Assembly (NCBI RefSeq): GCF_002112505.1
Contig: NZ_NEHW01000007.1
Span: 248,001 to 312,000 of the forward strand
Source: Pseudomonas sp. R28(2017)
GTDB lineage: Bacteria > Pseudomonadota > Gammaproteobacteria > Pseudomonadales > Pseudomonadaceae
Direction of reading: 5' to 3'
Length of the DNA: 64,000 nucleotides
The notes beneath the pieces are model-generated. The model did no database searches. It was given only the letters and a program-made list of their open reading frames with translations, and was not told the origin of the DNA. Positions 56,583 to 64,000 of the stretch are shown here, in pieces. The stretch's first letter is position 1, and the number at the start of each line of letters is the position of its first letter. The position numbers and the translations under genes were made by a program.

Positions 56583-56788
56583 GTTCATCCTCATTGAACG
56601 ACCCACAGGCCCGACCGCGGCTGTGATGAGGCGTGATTCTGCGCGACGTCACGTCAAAACCTGTCGCGGACGATTCGTGGCAAGGCAACCAATTGTGCAT
56701 TCCCTGATCTGAACGGGTTATGGCTAATTGCCATGACCTGTTCCAGCCGCCATGCTGTTGCGGCAAGCCTAGACAAGGACGTTACCTT

Positions 56789-57388
56789 TTGCCGTTCGCT
56801 ACCACCCGCGCCACCCTCAGCCGTCAATGGGCGCTGCTGCGCCAGTTACCCAGCCGCTCCCCAGGTATTACCAGCGCCGAACTGGTGTGGCGCCTGCGCG
56901 ATGTGGGCTTCAACGTCAGCAAACGCACGGTGGAGCGCGACCTCAACGAGCTGTCGCTGATCTTTCCGCTGGACCGCAATGACAAGAGCATTCCGTTTGG
57001 CTGGCACTGGTCGGCGAACGTTGCTGGCGAGTTGCGGGGGAATTTCGATTTGCAGGGGTATTTACGTGGTGATTCGCTGCAGCCGGCGCAAGGTAAAGGG
57101 ATCGAGATGCAGGCCTGGGTCAGCGACCCATTGGCCCGGCAGTTGCGCGAGGCGCCCTTGAGCGTGGACATGCAACTGACTGCGCTGGACCAGGGGCATC
57201 GGCTGCGGGCCACGGTGGAAGATGGTGGGCCATTGCGCTGGTGGGTGCTGAGTCAGGGGGCAGACATGGTGATCGAGCAACCAAGCGAGTTGCGCATGGA
57301 GATTGCCAAGACGCTCGTGGAGGCTGCAGCACAGTATCAACTGTGTGCATTGAGCTTGGGGGCCGATGAAGGGAATGGACTGCGATAA
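56789..57388 (+). CDS. WYL domain transcriptional regulator
   Basis: 199 residues from a TTG (LPFATTRATLSRQWALLRQL) with AAGGA 9 bases upstream. N-terminal winged helix (ELVWRLRDVGFNVSKRTVER) then a WYL-like C terminus (MQAWVSDPLARQLREAPLSV, TVEDGGPLRWWVLSQGADMV). WYL regulators sense nucleic-acid or nucleotide ligands and often sit near defence or stress genes. The neighbouring T6SS module lies convergently only 16 bases away. Start and ligand uncertain. Confidence 0.82.
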   Translation: MPFATTRATLSRQWALLRQLPSRSPGITSAELVWRLRDVGFNVSKRTVERDLNELSLIFPLDRNDKSIPFGWHWSANVAGELRGNFDLQGYLRGDSLQPAQGKGIEMQAWVSDPLARQLREAPLSVDMQLTALDQGHRLRATVEDGGPLRWWVLSQGADMVIEQPSELRMEIAKTLVEAAAQYQLCALSLGADEGNGLR

Positions 57389-57404
57389 TCCACTCACAGC
57401 TAGC

Positions 57405-57770
57405 TCAAAAAAGCCAAACCTGAAACGTCAACATTGCCAACACTTCAATGGTCATCGCTAGCCACAGGCCGACTAAAACCCGCCTCATCGCTCTCGGAAA
57501 GCTCCTAATTTCATCGGAGTTAACGAATCCGCGCCGCACGTAGGGTCCCGGAATAGTCAACAAGCACGCAATAATGCACATACGAAGAACCTTGCCCGGC
57601 AACCCCGCATGGGAAAAGTTCTTCTTTGCCCCTCTTACGTAGTGAGAGCTTACAAATACATCCTCAATGACATTGATATACCTATGAGACAGATACACAA
57701 GGGCAACCATAGTTACTGATATCAAACCAAATATAAACAGCACCACGAAACCCGGCTCAAATATAATCAT
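57405..57770 (-). CDS. putative immunity protein, second copy
   Basis: 121 residues, two to three hydrophobic segments (FVVLFIFGLISVTMVALVYL; LVGLWLAMTIEVLAMLTFQV). Clearly a paralogue of the gene at 57867-58250: SHYVRGAKKNFSHAGLPGKV matches CSYVRGNQMNFSSAGFLGRV, and GPYVRRGFVNSDEIRSFPRA matches GIFVRRGVADASEISRFPKG. Ribosome-binding site weak. Separated by 96 bases from the first copy. It may protect against another variant of the toxin or be an orphan. Confidence 0.72.
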   Translation of the reverse strand: MIIFEPGFVVLFIFGLISVTMVALVYLSHRYINVIEDVFVSSHYVRGAKKNFSHAGLPGKVLRMCIIACLLTIPGPYVRRGFVNSDEIRSFPRAMRRVLVGLWLAMTIEVLAMLTFQVWLF

Positions 57771-57866
57771 TCCAAAATCCAGATCCCTATCCGCAATGAC
57801 GACATGTAAGTAAAACGCAAGGCACTTGTGACAGCAGGGCCCTTCCCGCCCTAGTAAATAACCAAT

Positions 57867-58250
57867 TTAGCTGGGCAGGCTCCAGAACTTAAAAGCATTG
57901 TGAAACGCAAAAAATAGAAGGGTAGATGCCATTAAGCCTCCCCAAGAAATTAGCATCTTAAGCCTCACCCCCTTAGGGAATCGCGATATCTCTGAAGCAT
58001 CCGCAACTCCTCTGCGCACAAAGATTCCAGGCATCATAAGCATGTTTGCGGCCAGACAGGTACGCAACACCCTTCCTAAAAATCCCGCCGATGAAAAATT
58101 CATCTGATTACCACGCACATAGCTGCATCCTGAAAGTTCCGACTCAATCAGATCCAGATATCTGTATGCTAAATAAATCATAAGACCCACGCCGATCATC
58201 ATGCAGACTAGCAACATAGACATTGTTATTACTTCGGCTGTCGACTTCAT
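57867..58250 (-). CDS. putative immunity protein to the adjacent toxin
   Basis: 127-residue membrane protein (hydrophobic segments VITMSMLLVCMMIGVGLMIYLAY in part, CLAANMLMMPGIFV, and LISWGGLMASTLLFFAFHNA). Its ATG overlaps the toxin stop (ATGA), so it is made with the toxin, the usual arrangement for an effector-immunity pair. A membrane location is expected if the toxin forms pores. Family resemblance to Tsi4-type proteins is an inference from layout. Confidence 0.76.
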   Translation of the reverse strand: MKSTAEVITMSMLLVCMMIGVGLMIYLAYRYLDLIESELSGCSYVRGNQMNFSSAGFLGRVLRTCLAANMLMMPGIFVRRGVADASEISRFPKGVRLKMLISWGGLMASTLLFFAFHNAFKFWSLPS

Positions 58251-59221
58251 TCGAGCGTCCTTTCATACACTATCTCCCCAAGCGCGCCAAGCCACTCCTT
58301 TCCAAAATCACCACCATATTTGCCACCTATAGCACCCCCAACAACAGCACATGCAACACCGGCGCCACCAGCAGATGGAATACTGAGCGCAACACACACG
58401 GTACTTACTATAGCTGCTCCGACGACTCCTCCAGCAGCACTTCCAGATATACTTCCAGCCAAACCGCTCAACTCAACGTATTTGGCCTTCCTGCACTCTT
58501 CTTCACGACCCAGAGTACATGCATTGTGAATAGACAACCCTGTCGCAGCTACATCCAATGCAACCCCGATATACGCCCCTTTCTTAATTATATTCGCAGC
58601 CTTGGCCACTCCCGCTACCTTCTCTGCATATCCGGTAATTTCCCCGGTACTCAGATAGCGTTTAGTGGAAAGCTGCAGCATCCGCTTGATCTTTCCCTGA
58701 TTTCGTAGACCAGAGCCGTAAGCGGCAGTCTTCCCAATCTGCTCATCCAATACCCTGAACAGCGCCGCCCGCTTGGCATAGAACTCTTCCCTCGCCCTGA
58801 TCACACCACCACTCATATGCTGGCGGTACAATTGTTCAATCTGCTCCAGCGTCTTCTTGATGGCGCCCAAATGCCTGGCCCAGCCATCGCTCGCGGCCCC
58901 TGCCCCCATCGACGCATGGGACAGCAGGCTCTGAAGCATCTCGAAGTTATCCAGCATGAACCCATCGACACCTCCGCCGTTGAAGACGATATCGCGGTGA
59001 ATACCTGCCGCCTTGCCCATGAGAAAGGCTTCATGGCTGGTACAGGAGGGCGTGCTGGGATCACCCACAATCACCAGTTCGCCGGCCAGGACAACCGCGT
59101 TGACGATATGCGCATTGAGCACATCGAACTTGGCCTGCTGATTGGCGTTCATCGGTGTGGCGTTCTTCAGGGTCGCGTAGTTCTGCGCGGTGGGATTTAT
59201 AAAGCTGCGTGCCTCGGACAT
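58247..59221 (-). CDS. putative type VI secretion effector, glycine-zipper pore-forming toxin
   Basis: 324 residues. N-terminal ~200 residues are helical and soluble (MSEARSFINPTAQNYATLKN, MLDNFEMLQSLLSHASMGAG, GAIKKTLEQIEQLYRQHM). The C-terminal ~70 residues are a glycine-zipper membrane region (GSISGSAAGGVVGAAIVSTV, VACAVVGGAIGGKYGGDFGK). This layout recalls Tse4 of P. aeruginosa, a Hcp-delivered pore-former, although I cannot confirm homology. GAGGA is 6 bases before the ATG, inside the hcp stop region. It lies between hcp and an immunity candidate. Lower GC than the window average. Confidence 0.72.
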   Translation of the reverse strand: MSEARSFINPTAQNYATLKNATPMNANQQAKFDVLNAHIVNAVVLAGELVIVGDPSTPSCTSHEAFLMGKAAGIHRDIVFNGGGVDGFMLDNFEMLQSLLSHASMGAGAASDGWARHLGAIKKTLEQIEQLYRQHMSGGVIRAREEFYAKRAALFRVLDEQIGKTAAYGSGLRNQGKIKRMLQLSTKRYLSTGEITGYAEKVAGVAKAANIIKKGAYIGVALDVAATGLSIHNACTLGREEECRKAKYVELSGLAGSISGSAAGGVVGAAIVSTVCVALSIPSAGGAGVACAVVGGAIGGKYGGDFGKEWLGALGEIVYERTLE

Positions 59222-59230
59222 GGTCGTTCC

Positions 59231-59719
59231 TCACGCAAATTTCTTGTTGGTAATGCGGTCCCAGCCACCGGTGACACTGCCGCCAGCACCGCCATCGGCG
59301 CGCTGCTGCCGGGTGTAGGTGGTCTTGATACGGCCGTAGTTAAGTTGGACGATTTCAGTCGGCACGCCGGCGTGCACGCCTTGTATGAAATCGGCAATGA
59401 TCACTTCTTCAAGCACCACCTCGTAGTACTTCAGCTTGTCACCACCGGCGCGGCAGACGACCAGCCTGACGTCTTTCAGGTGCTGCCCTGTGCAACTGGC
59501 TTCAAGCAGTTTGCAGCTGGCATTGTCCAGATATTTGGTGAAGGTCAGGTTGCTCAGGGTCGTACGCCCGGAGGTGGCGCCCCCTACGGAGCTTGCGGTA
59601 GCAGAGGTGCTTTGGCTGGTGCCGAACGTGTAGCCGAGGATCTCGATCCAATGCTTGTATTGCTCGTCTTGTGATTCGCCAGCAATTTCCGCAATTTGAA
59701 TGAAAGCGTCGAAAGCCAT
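59231..59719 (-). CDS. hcp: Hcp, type VI secretion tube protein (orphan)
   Basis: 162 residues of the Hcp fold: FDAFIQIAEIAGESQDEQYK, LNSLTF-like ring strand (TTLSNLTFTKYLDNASCKLL) and YYEVVLEEVIIADFIQGVHA, ending with NYGRIKTTYTRQQRADGG. Forms hexameric rings of the T6SS tube and carries small effectors in its lumen. ATG at 59719 with AGGA 9 bases upstream. No other T6SS structural gene is near, so it must use a machine encoded elsewhere. Confidence 0.9.
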   Translation of the reverse strand: MAFDAFIQIAEIAGESQDEQYKHWIEILGYTFGTSQSTSATASSVGGATSGRTTLSNLTFTKYLDNASCKLLEASCTGQHLKDVRLVVCRAGGDKLKYYEVVLEEVIIADFIQGVHAGVPTEIVQLNYGRIKTTYTRQQRADGGAGGSVTGGWDRITNKKFA

Positions 59720-59911
59720 GATTACTGTTCCTTGTAGACGAATGAGCGGAACAGGCTAGGCGCGAGGAAAGAGGACCGCAATAGTTCTAAGGAGATCGAG
59801 ACTAAACTCAGAATTTTCCTACAACTTTTCAGACAAATTAGCTTGTGAATGTATGAAATCTTTTCAGAGCAAGGGCCATGACCCACTGCACATGAATTGG
59901 TCGCCTGTGCC

Positions 59912-60008
59912 GGCCTCTTCGCGGGTAAACCCGCTCCCACAGAGATCGCGCAGGCCCTGAATGCTGCGCAGTACCTGTGGGAGCGGGCGAGCCCGCGAAG
60001 AGGCCGGC
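59912..60008. repeat. REP inverted pair
   Basis: Facing REP palindromes CTTCGCGGGTAAACCCGCTC and mirror (GAGCGGGCGAGCCCGCGAAG), 10 bases past the end of the permease gene and upstream of hcp; it bounds the accessory island on one side. The rest of 59720-59911 is AT-rich promoter DNA of hcp. Confidence 0.86.
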
Positions 60009-60017
60009 ACAGGAAAA

Positions 60018-60881
60018 CTACCTCTGCATCCCCCACCGCCGCACGGTCAACCGCTCAAGGGTGTTGAACACCAGCCCCTCGACCAGCAAGCCGATCAGGA
60101 TCACCACCGCCAACCCGGCAAACACCTTGTCGGTGTACAGCTCGTTGCGGTTCTGGAAGATGTACCAGCCCAGCCCGCCCTTGCCGCTGCTGGCGCCGAA
60201 CACCAGTTCGGCGGCGATCAGCGTGCGCCAGGCGAATGCCCAGCCGATCTTCAGCCCCGAGAGGATCGACGGCAACGCCGCCGGCACCAGGATATGCAGG
60301 ACCAGGCGCAGCCCGTTCAGGCCGTAGTTGCGCCCGGCCATGCGCAAGGTTTCCGACACCCCAAGAAAGCCCGCATAGGTATTCAGCGCCAGCGCCCACA
60401 ACACCGAATGCACCAACACGAAAATCAGGCTGTTGTCACCCAGCCCGAACCACAGCAACGCCAGCGGCAGCAGGGCAATCGCCGGCAGAGGGTTGAACAT
60501 CGAGGTCAGGGTGCTCAGCAGGTCCCGCCCCAGTTGGGTCGACACCGCCAGGCTGGTCAGGCCAAAGGCCAGAACGATCCCCAGCAGGTAGCCCTTGAGC
60601 AGGATCACCAGCGACACGCCGACCTTGGCCGGCAGCTCGCCGCTGAGCAGCCCGTCCCACAGCGCGGCGGCGGTCTGCAGAAAGGTCGGCAGCAGCAGGT
60701 CGTTGCCCTGGTAGCGGGCGATCGCTTCCCACAACGCGGCGATCACCACCAGGATCACCGCCTTGCGCAGCCAGCCGTGCTGCCATAGGCGCTGGGCCAA
60801 CGGCAGGTTGCGTTCCACAGGCACACTGAGCAAAGGCTCCAGCTGCACCTCGTATTCCTGACGAACAGGTGTAGGGGTCAT
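60018..60881 (-). CDS. ABC transporter permease (SsuC/TauC type)
   Basis: 287 residues with six hydrophobic segments. Permease signature with the EAA loop GVSETLRMAGRNYGLNGLRL and LKIGWAFAWRTLIAAELVFG. A soluble N-terminal stretch of ~35 residues precedes the first segment (AVILVVIAALWEAIARYQGN). It pairs with the ATPase gene 14 bases upstream and the binding protein. Imports a sulfonate, sulfate ester or related compound; exact substrate unknown. Confidence 0.88.
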   Translation of the reverse strand: MTPTPVRQEYEVQLEPLLSVPVERNLPLAQRLWQHGWLRKAVILVVIAALWEAIARYQGNDLLLPTFLQTAAALWDGLLSGELPAKVGVSLVILLKGYLLGIVLAFGLTSLAVSTQLGRDLLSTLTSMFNPLPAIALLPLALLWFGLGDNSLIFVLVHSVLWALALNTYAGFLGVSETLRMAGRNYGLNGLRLVLHILVPAALPSILSGLKIGWAFAWRTLIAAELVFGASSGKGGLGWYIFQNRNELYTDKVFAGLAVVILIGLLVEGLVFNTLERLTVRRWGMQR

Positions 60882-60895
60882 GGCTCAAGCTCCTG

Positions 60896-61759
60896 TCAGT
60901 AGGCGATGCGGATGTCGTTGAAGCCCAGGTCATCGGCTTGTTCGGGGGCTTCGGCCTCATCGAACAGCAAGCGATGGATGCGCCGAGCACTGGCCTGGAA
61001 GTCCGCAGCGCCGAGGCTGCCGAGGTCGTACTGGTGGCTGTGCACCTCGGCCCGTACCCGGCCCGGGTGAGGCGAAAGCAGCAAGATGCGGTTACCGACC
61101 ACCAGCGCCTCCTCGATGGAGTGGGTGACGAACAGCAAGGTGAAACGCACTTCCTCCCACAGCAGCAGCAGTTCTTCCTGCATCTTGCGCCGGGTCAGCG
61201 CATCGAGTGCGGCGAACGGCTCGTCCATCAGCAGGATCTTCGGCTGCGTGGCGAGCGCCCGGGCGATCGCCACGCGTGCCTTCATCCCGCCCGACAGCAT
61301 GTGCGGGTAGACATCGGCAAAGGCGGCCAGGCCGACCTTGTCCAGGTAATGCAGCGCCCGCTCCTGGGCCTCGGCGCGCTTGAGCTGGCCAGACACCAGC
61401 AGCGGGAACATGACGTTCTCTTTCACCGTCTTCCACGGCGGCAGCTGGTCGAATTCCTGGAACACCACGATGCGGTCCGGGCCGGGGCCGTTGACCGGCT
61501 GGCCTTGCAGCAGGATCTGCCCTTCCCGGGGGTTGATGAAACCGGCCACGGCCTTGAGCAAGGTGGACTTGCCGCAGCCCGACGGGCCAAGCAGGACGAA
61601 ACGGTCGGCGCGGTCGACTTCGAAGCTGACCTGGTGGGTGGCCCGCACCACGCGCTGCGCGGTGCGGTATTCGAGGCTGAGGTTGTCCACCTGCAGCAAC
61701 GGCGGTGTAGCGACACGGCTCAGGTTGCTGGCCGTGTGGCCTGGCAATGGGGCGGTCAT
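60896..61759 (-). CDS. ABC transporter ATP-binding protein (SsuB/TauB type)
   Basis: 287 residues. Walker A LLGPSGCGKSTLLKAVAGF, Q loop FQEFDQLPPWKTVKEN, signature MLSGGMKARVAIARALATQP, Walker B ILLMDEPFAALDALTRRKM, H loop LFVTHSIEEALVVGNR. The signature reads LSGGM rather than LSGGQ. Follows the binding protein gene by 6 bases. Confidence 0.92.
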   Translation of the reverse strand: MTAPLPGHTASNLSRVATPPLLQVDNLSLEYRTAQRVVRATHQVSFEVDRADRFVLLGPSGCGKSTLLKAVAGFINPREGQILLQGQPVNGPGPDRIVVFQEFDQLPPWKTVKENVMFPLLVSGQLKRAEAQERALHYLDKVGLAAFADVYPHMLSGGMKARVAIARALATQPKILLMDEPFAALDALTRRKMQEELLLLWEEVRFTLLFVTHSIEEALVVGNRILLLSPHPGRVRAEVHSHQYDLGSLGAADFQASARRIHRLLFDEAEAPEQADDLGFNDIRIAY

Positions 61760-61765
61760 GGTCGG

Positions 61766-62785
61766 TCAGCTCCCCTGCAGCGGGCGTTCATCCTGGAAGA
61801 AGTAGTCCTTCCACGACTCCGGCTTGTGCTTGATGGCGCCTACCCGATAGAGGAACTCGGCCAGCTTGTAGGTGTTCTTCGGCGTGACGGTGAACTCGTA
61901 CTGCGGGTTGTCGATCAGCTTGATCAGCGCCTCGCGGTCGATCTTGGCCTTGGTCACGCGGATGTAGGTATCCGCCGCTGCGGCCTTGTCCTTCTGAGCG
62001 AAGTCCGCCGCCTCGGCCAGGGCATCGACGAAGGCCTTGTAGGTCTTGGGGTTGTCGTTGCGGAATTTCTCGGTGGCAAACAGCAGGGTCGGCGAGTTGG
62101 GGCCGAGCAGGTCATAGCTGTTGAGCACCACGTGCACGTCCTTGTTGGCCAGCGCCTGGTCCTGGAACGGTGGGTTGGAGAAGTGCCCGTTCAGTTCGGT
62201 GCCACCGGCCAGCAGCGCGGCGGTGGCATCCGGGTGCGGCACGGCCAGGGTGTACTTGTCGAGGCGGTTGTATTCCTTGTCACCCCACTGCTTGGCAGCG
62301 GCGTACTGCAGGAAGCGCGATTGCACAGACACACCTACCGCCGGCACGGCGATGCGGTCCTTGTCGGAAATGTCGGCGATGGTCTTCACGTTCGGGTTGC
62401 TGCTGACCAGGTAGTACGGGAAGTTGCCCAGCGAGGCCACGGCCTTGACGTTCTGCCGGTCCCTGGTGCGGTCCCACACGGTCAGCAGCGGGCCGACCCC
62501 GGCACCGGCGATGTCCACCGAGCCGGACAGCAGCGCGTCGTTGATTGCCGAGCCGCCGGAGAGCTGGGCCCAGTCGACTTCGATGTCGATTCCCTGCTCC
62601 TTGCCGTGCTTCTCGATCAGGTGCTGGTCACGCACCACATTGAGCAACAGGTAGACGATGCCGAACTGCTCGGCGATGCGGATCTTGCCTTCGGCTTGCG
62701 CCACGGCGGGGGCCGCCAGGCTGCCGACAACCAGGCTCGCGCCCAGGCCGATGCTTGCCGCCAGGCGGCTGATGGATTTGCGCAT
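61766..62785 (-). CDS. ABC transporter periplasmic binding protein (SsuA/TauA type)
   Basis: 339 residues from an ATG with GAGGA 7 bases upstream; the longer frame overlaps the dioxygenase gene. Signal peptide (MRKSISRLAASIGLGASLVV, cleaved near AVAQA). Domain of the NMT1/SsuA family: GIVYLLLNVVRDQHLIEKHG, LSGGSAINDALLSGSVDIAG, NYPYYLVSS-like FPYYLVSSNPNVKTIADISD. Delivers a small organosulfur-type molecule to the permease. Confidence 0.88.
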   Translation of the reverse strand: MRKSISRLAASIGLGASLVVGSLAAPAVAQAEGKIRIAEQFGIVYLLLNVVRDQHLIEKHGKEQGIDIEVDWAQLSGGSAINDALLSGSVDIAGAGVGPLLTVWDRTRDRQNVKAVASLGNFPYYLVSSNPNVKTIADISDKDRIAVPAVGVSVQSRFLQYAAAKQWGDKEYNRLDKYTLAVPHPDATAALLAGGTELNGHFSNPPFQDQALANKDVHVVLNSYDLLGPNSPTLLFATEKFRNDNPKTYKAFVDALAEAADFAQKDKAAAADTYIRVTKAKIDREALIKLIDNPQYEFTVTPKNTYKLAEFLYRVGAIKHKPESWKDYFFQDERPLQGS

Positions 62786-62802
62786 GATGAATTCCTCAGT
62801 CG

Positions 62803-63702
62803 TCAGAACGGGGCATCGCCCTGGATGGTGGTGCGGAACAGTTTGCGGCGCAGGTGCGCAGGGCAACCGGTGGCCAGGTGGATCAGCGAACGGTTGTCCC
62901 AGAACACCAGGTCGTGGGGCTGCCACTGGTGGCGATAGATGTTCTGCTCGAGCACGCTCAGCGCGTACAGCTGCTGCAGCACGTCGCGGCTTTCATCCTC
63001 CGGCAGGCCGACGATGCGGGTGGTGAAGCCTTCGCTGACGAACAGCGCCTTGCGGCCGTTTTCCGGGTGGGTACGCACCACCGGGTGGATGACTTCCTTG
63101 ACCTGCGCCAGCTGCTCGGCGGTCAGGGTCGGGCGCCAGTTGCCTTCGAACTTGGTTTCGGCGTAGCGGGCGGTGTAGGAGTGTGCGGCACTGCGGCCCT
63201 CGACCACCTTGCGCAGGGCCTCGGGCACAGCGTCCCAGGCTTTGTGCATGTCGGCGAACAGGGTGTCGCCACCCTCGCTGGGCAGCTCCTGGGCGTGCAG
63301 CATGGAGCCGAGGCTTGGCAGCTCCTTGTACGACAGGTCCGAGTGCCAGAACTTGCCGGCATCGCCCAGGCCGATGTTCTGGCCGTGCTCGATGATGTTG
63401 GAAACGATCAGGATTTCCGGGTGGCCGGCGAGCAAAAACTGCTTGAGCACATGGATCTGCAACTCGCCGAAGCGGCGGCTGAAGGCGATCTGTTGTTCCG
63501 GGCTGATGCGCTGGTCACGGAACACCAGTACATGGTGGTCGAGGTGGGCGCGATGAATACGGGTGAAATCCTCGGCGGTGACCGGTTTCGCCAGGTCCAG
63601 GCCGATGATCTCGGCGCCGACGGCACCGGCGAACGGGCGGATTTCGAAGGTTTGCAGCTGGGCGCTGTCGATGGACGACAAGGCGTTCGAGGCGGCTGGC
63701 AT
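62803..63702 (-). CDS. TauD/TfdA family alpha-ketoglutarate-dependent dioxygenase
   Basis: 299 residues. Fe(II) ligands: His and Asp in GKFWHSDLSYKELPSLG, distal His in DLVFWDNRSLIHLATG, and the 2-oxoglutarate Arg in RRKLFRTTIQGD. ATG at 63702 follows GGAG by 6 bases. First gene of dioxygenase-binding protein-ATPase-permease. TauD enzymes release sulfite from taurine and others cleave sulfate esters or other C-H bonds; substrate undetermined. The sequence differs from AtsK as I remember it. Confidence 0.88.
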   Translation of the reverse strand: MPAASNALSSIDSAQLQTFEIRPFAGAVGAEIIGLDLAKPVTAEDFTRIHRAHLDHHVLVFRDQRISPEQQIAFSRRFGELQIHVLKQFLLAGHPEILIVSNIIEHGQNIGLGDAGKFWHSDLSYKELPSLGSMLHAQELPSEGGDTLFADMHKAWDAVPEALRKVVEGRSAAHSYTARYAETKFEGNWRPTLTAEQLAQVKEVIHPVVRTHPENGRKALFVSEGFTTRIVGLPEDESRDVLQQLYALSVLEQNIYRHQWQPHDLVFWDNRSLIHLATGCPAHLRRKLFRTTIQGDAPF

Positions 63703-63724
63703 GTTTCACTCCCACGCAGTGCGC

Positions 63725-63880
63725 GACTTCAATGGCGCGCAACGATCAGAAACGCACGGGGATTTCCCGTGTGGGTTCAAGTCGTGCGGCGCATCGATTG
63801 GTCGACGGGTACGCAGTGGGAGTGACTATAAATGCATAAGAAAAATAATTTAAATATCTTTAAAGCATAAAGATATGAAG
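63725..63880 (-). promoter_or_regulatory. AT-rich promoter region of the dioxygenase operon
   Basis: An unusually AT-rich stretch (about 63824-63880, with runs such as TTATTTTTCTTATGCA on the operon strand) precedes a TATAGT -10-like box (63825-63830). Between that and the gene a CACGGG-GATTT-CCCGTG dyad (63755-63771) could be an operator or a leader hairpin. AT-rich upstream DNA is common in CysB-type activated sulfur-starvation promoters; that regulator is inferred. Confidence 0.45.
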
Positions 63881-63917
63881 GTTGTCAGTGCTCGATTTTG
63901 GTGCTGCCTGTACTGGT

Positions 63918-63990
63918 TCTTTCGCGGGCAAGCCCGCTCCCAGAGGGCCAGCGCAGTCCCTGTGGGAGCGGGCTTGCCCGCGAAAGGGCC
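63918..63990. repeat. REP inverted pair
   Basis: Two facing REP palindromes (TTTCGCGGGCAAGCCCGCTC and mirror) at the right end of the window; whatever gene they follow is beyond the edge. Confidence 0.85.
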
Positions 63991-64000
63991 GGAGCAGGCT

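Overview
The window looks like chromosomal DNA of a Pseudomonas of the P. putida group. Base composition is GC-rich. The gene order (spu polyamine genes, argA/argE, gcvTHP, ubiI-ubiH-pepP-ygfB, zapA-6S RNA-ygfA, ubiD-rho-trxA, ppx/ppk) is what I know from that group. Some 13 intergenic inverted pairs of the short REP palindrome (core GCGGGCAAGCCCGCTCCCAC) are also typical of P. putida. No rRNA, tRNA, CRISPR array, prophage or complete insertion sequence was seen.

Layout. 27-7311: polyamine uptake and breakdown (two tandem binding proteins, an aminotransferase and two divergent gamma-glutamyl-polyamine synthetases). 7430-11487: arginine synthesis (argA, argE) and a CYTH/CHAD triphosphatase. 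11589-14683: an Lrp regulator, a small unknown gene, an orphan GspE-type ATPase and a DUF2388 protein. 14802-19385: glycine cleavage system gcvTHP. 19509-22274: a ferric-iron-type ABC permease and binding protein without an adjacent ATPase. 22392-28749: ubiI, a hotdog protein, ubiH, pepP, ygfB, then divergent zapA, 6S RNA and ygfA; this order matches enterobacteria. 28770-34699: small genes, an EVE protein, a FliL-like protein, a quinone oxidoreductase, ChaC, a ferredoxin-type reductase and ubiD. 34904-40687: rho with a long leader, trxA, ppx and ppk. 40901-45980: DedA, a sterol-desaturase-like membrane protein whose 3' end runs antisense into dedA, elbB, a UPF0178 protein and a cytochrome c/FTR1 fusion iron permease. 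46196-49310: a four-gene envelope operon (COG3014, YcfL, LpoB and a second CsgG/LpoB-like protein). 49454-50648: two very small Pseudomonas-type genes preceded by a structured leader and a 65-bp perfect inverted repeat. 50649-55717: a MarR-controlled efflux operon (FUSC, DUF1656, HlyD, NodT). 55788-57388: a Sel1-repeat protein and a divergent WYL-type regulator. 57405-59719: an AT-richer accessory island with an orphan hcp, a glycine-zipper toxin candidate and two paralogous small membrane proteins that look like immunity proteins. 60018-63702: a TauD-type dioxygenase with an SsuABC/TauABC-type transporter.

Most of the window is ordinary core genome. The parts that look most worth following up are the hcp-effector-double immunity module, the DUF6124/DUF3077 pair with its structured leader and the nearby inverted repeat, the envelope lipoprotein operon, the hairpin that covers the gcvP ribosome-binding site, and the 168-nt antisense overlap between dedA and its neighbour. 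All functional calls rest on reading the protein sequences; no database search was run.
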